This document shows positions 62,362 through 64,000 of a stretch of DNA of 64,000 nt, piece by piece. Every line of letters begins with the position of its first letter. Within the stretch, counting starts at the first letter, position 1. Source of the DNA: Erpobdella octoculata. Its lineage: Eukaryota; Annelida; Clitellata; Hirudinida; Erpobdellidae. The stretch is from contig OZ022243.1 in the NCBI GenBank assembly GCA_963978895.1, forward strand, positions 615,001 through 679,000, in the 5' to 3' direction. The translations under genes were made by a program, and so were the position numbers. The notes under the pieces are model-generated. The model did not search any database. It saw nothing but the letters and a program-made list of their open reading frames with translations, and had not been told where the DNA came from.

Positions 62362-64000
62362 ATGTCGTTTTCAGATGTTACTATAGCTTTTGTAGCAGTT
62401 TTCATGTTTCTGATTCACGAATCTGCGAGCATCAATTTTTGCAGATCCGCCCACTGCCGCAAAGGATGTACTTGCTCCTTTGGTTATGTAGATTTCCGCA
62501 TGAATGCCTCTGACATCAAACTGAACCCAAACGGTTGGATGCTCTCAACGGTTCTAGAAATACCCCCTTACGTAAGATGTGCCTACCAGTGCCATGTAGA
62601 CAAGCGGTGCTTTGGGTTCAACTACAGATCTTCATTAACTGGATTTCTGTGCGAGTTTTTCAGAAACGTTCAGTATTTCTTTATACCGCAGTCTGGATGT
62701 GTTTTCTACGGGGTTTTCCTTATTAGTTGTTTTTTTTCCATTACATATTAGTTTTAATGGTTATTAAAATAATTATTTAAATACACTTCAGGGATAATTG
62801 TTAAATGGTTTTGTTTTTAAATTTGTAAGGTGACAAATACAGGTCTCGGAAATTTCAGTGGTTTGTTCAATTATCTTTTTTTTTAGTTAACAATTACATA
62901 TGTTATTGAAAAAATATTATTGAGTATTTTTGAAACTATTTAAATTGGTTATTTGATTATTAGTAGTTTCTACAAATCAACATGTCATTTCACAATCATT
63001 TTAGCCCAAACCAACTTGGCCAAACGTCGGAAAACTTGTCAGAGCTCATTCGGTGTGTCACCCAATCGTTCTTATGCTCTAGGAGCCTGGATTCTTGTAG
63101 ACGGATTATACGGCACCTCCCTTGACTCGAGTCAGTGCGTCAGAACCGGAGAAAAACCGAGCGGAGACAACTGGTGGATGATCGACCTACGAGAACCCGT
63201 TAAAGTCACAGCAGTGGCTTTTCTCACAAAATCCTCTTTGCCAATAGATAGTAGATAAAGTTTTATTATTTTTAATTAGTTGAAATATGTTGAAATTTGC
63301 ATTTTTTTACGTATTTCATCTATCTATATATAAATCGCTGTCTGTTTATTTGTCTGTTTGTCCTTTATGCATTGCTATACCAATTATCCGATCGTTATCA
63401 ATAGTGGAAGGTGTTTTTGAAAAAAAAATGAGATCGGTCACAAAATAAACGGGAGAGTGAGCAAAAACGGGAACTGGAGAATAAACGGGAAAGAGAAAGC
63501 AAGCGAAAACGGTAATGCAACCGGGAGCGAGAGAGCGAGCGGAAAAGGAAAATTGATCAAAAGCGGGAAATCGACCGGGAACCGGAAAGCTAAAGAGAAA
63601 GAAAACATAATTGTGAGAGATAAACAATAGAAACACCTATAAAAACCGACCCCGCTAGTATGAAATAAATAAATTTAATTTTGTAAACACACTTTCAAAT
63701 CATAACCAAATACTTTTACAAATAATAACTCATATCAACTTACTTTTCTAAGATTCCAGACTCTCAAATATGTCAATCGGTGTGACTAACACATCGTGGT
63801 TTGACCAACTGCCAAAGAGAGGCCAGTACCCAATCTGTTACATTAACACACTAACAAACCTTACTGTAGGAGAATTGAACAGAGGCTACTGCTATCCAGC
63901 AACTCCACCTGGTAGATTTGTTATAATTCAACAAGCAGTACTGTCAGCAAGTACAACAGGTGATTTTGTTCTATGTGAGTTCGAGGTGTATGGTTTGCCA
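62362..64000 (+). CDS. L11: secreted PAN-like plus F-type-lectin-like protein, cut by the window end
   Basis: Exons 62362-62712, 62830-62860, 63005-63250 and 63753 to beyond 64000. Signal peptide about residues 1-23. The PAN-like part has CRKGCTC, CAYQC, CFGFNY, CEFF and GCVFYG; the last replaces GCVYYE. Linker VTNTGLGNFS is unrelated in sequence but still 31 nt. Exon 3: NLAKRRKTCQSS, GAWILVDG, CVRT (for CAKT) and GDNWWMIDL. Exon 4: SRLSNMSIGVTNTSWFDQLP, GQYPIC, GRFVIIQQ and LCEFEVYGLP at the edge, so only the stop and perhaps a few residues are missing. It resembles minus-strand L1-L3 more than its plus-strand neighbours in the CEF ending and in exon 3. Confidence 0.75.
63320..63660 (+). repeat. 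Purine-rich dispersed repeat in L11 intron 3
   Basis: A T-rich head (ctatctatatataaatcgct, then tgtttatttgtctgtttgtc) leads to gatcggtcacaaaataaacg and CGGGAA-type units, matching the element at 3880-4140. Confidence 0.7.

Overview
This window is nuclear DNA from an invertebrate animal. Its genes have GT-AG introns, it carries an intron-containing tRNA-Ile(UAU), it holds an orthologue of the animal gene SCHIP1, and it is AT-rich and full of simple-sequence arrays (TATATG, AT, CA, GAT/ATC, TATG, CACCAT). Penelope-like, hAT and Gypsy-like debris is present. A lophotrochozoan (annelid, perhaps a leech, or a mollusc) is my best guess, but nothing here fixes the species.

Layout. 1-1985 is a 5'-truncated Penelope-like element (GIY-YIG endonuclease) bounded by perfect 153-bp inverted repeats, each holding a hammerhead ribozyme motif. 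2.7-8.5 kb has two diverged copies of a membrane RING-finger gene, each preceded by a Penelope-type hammerhead end and an AT-rich array. 4.4-4.9 kb is a broken hAT transposase, and 8.86 kb a Gypsy-like pol scrap. 11.4-18.2 kb is a seven-exon SCHIP1 gene (783 aa as modelled).

21-64 kb is a cluster of a secreted lectin-like family. I model eleven members (called L1-L11 in order) plus two orphan or decayed exons. Each has four exons: signal peptide plus an 8-cysteine PAN/apple-like domain, a 31-nt micro-exon linker, then an F-type-lectin-like (fucolectin/FTP) domain split over two exons. L1-L3 are on the minus strand and L4-L11 on the plus strand. Between the two arms lie a different secreted gene with three tandem 6-cysteine PAN/apple-like domains (32.8-34.7 kb) and the tRNA gene. 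An orphan C-type-lectin exon (QPD and WND motifs) sits at 53.5 kb. L7 and L9 each carry one frameshift in the same loop of the lectin domain. L5 and L6 share an almost identical final exon, consistent with gene conversion.

How it works together (inference): the cluster looks like a fast-evolving array of secreted carbohydrate- or protein-binding proteins, most plausibly for defence or mucosal/external recognition. The residues that bind fucose in canonical F-type lectins are only partly kept, so the ligand is unknown. All exon boundaries were read by eye from splice signals, reading phase and paralogue comparison.
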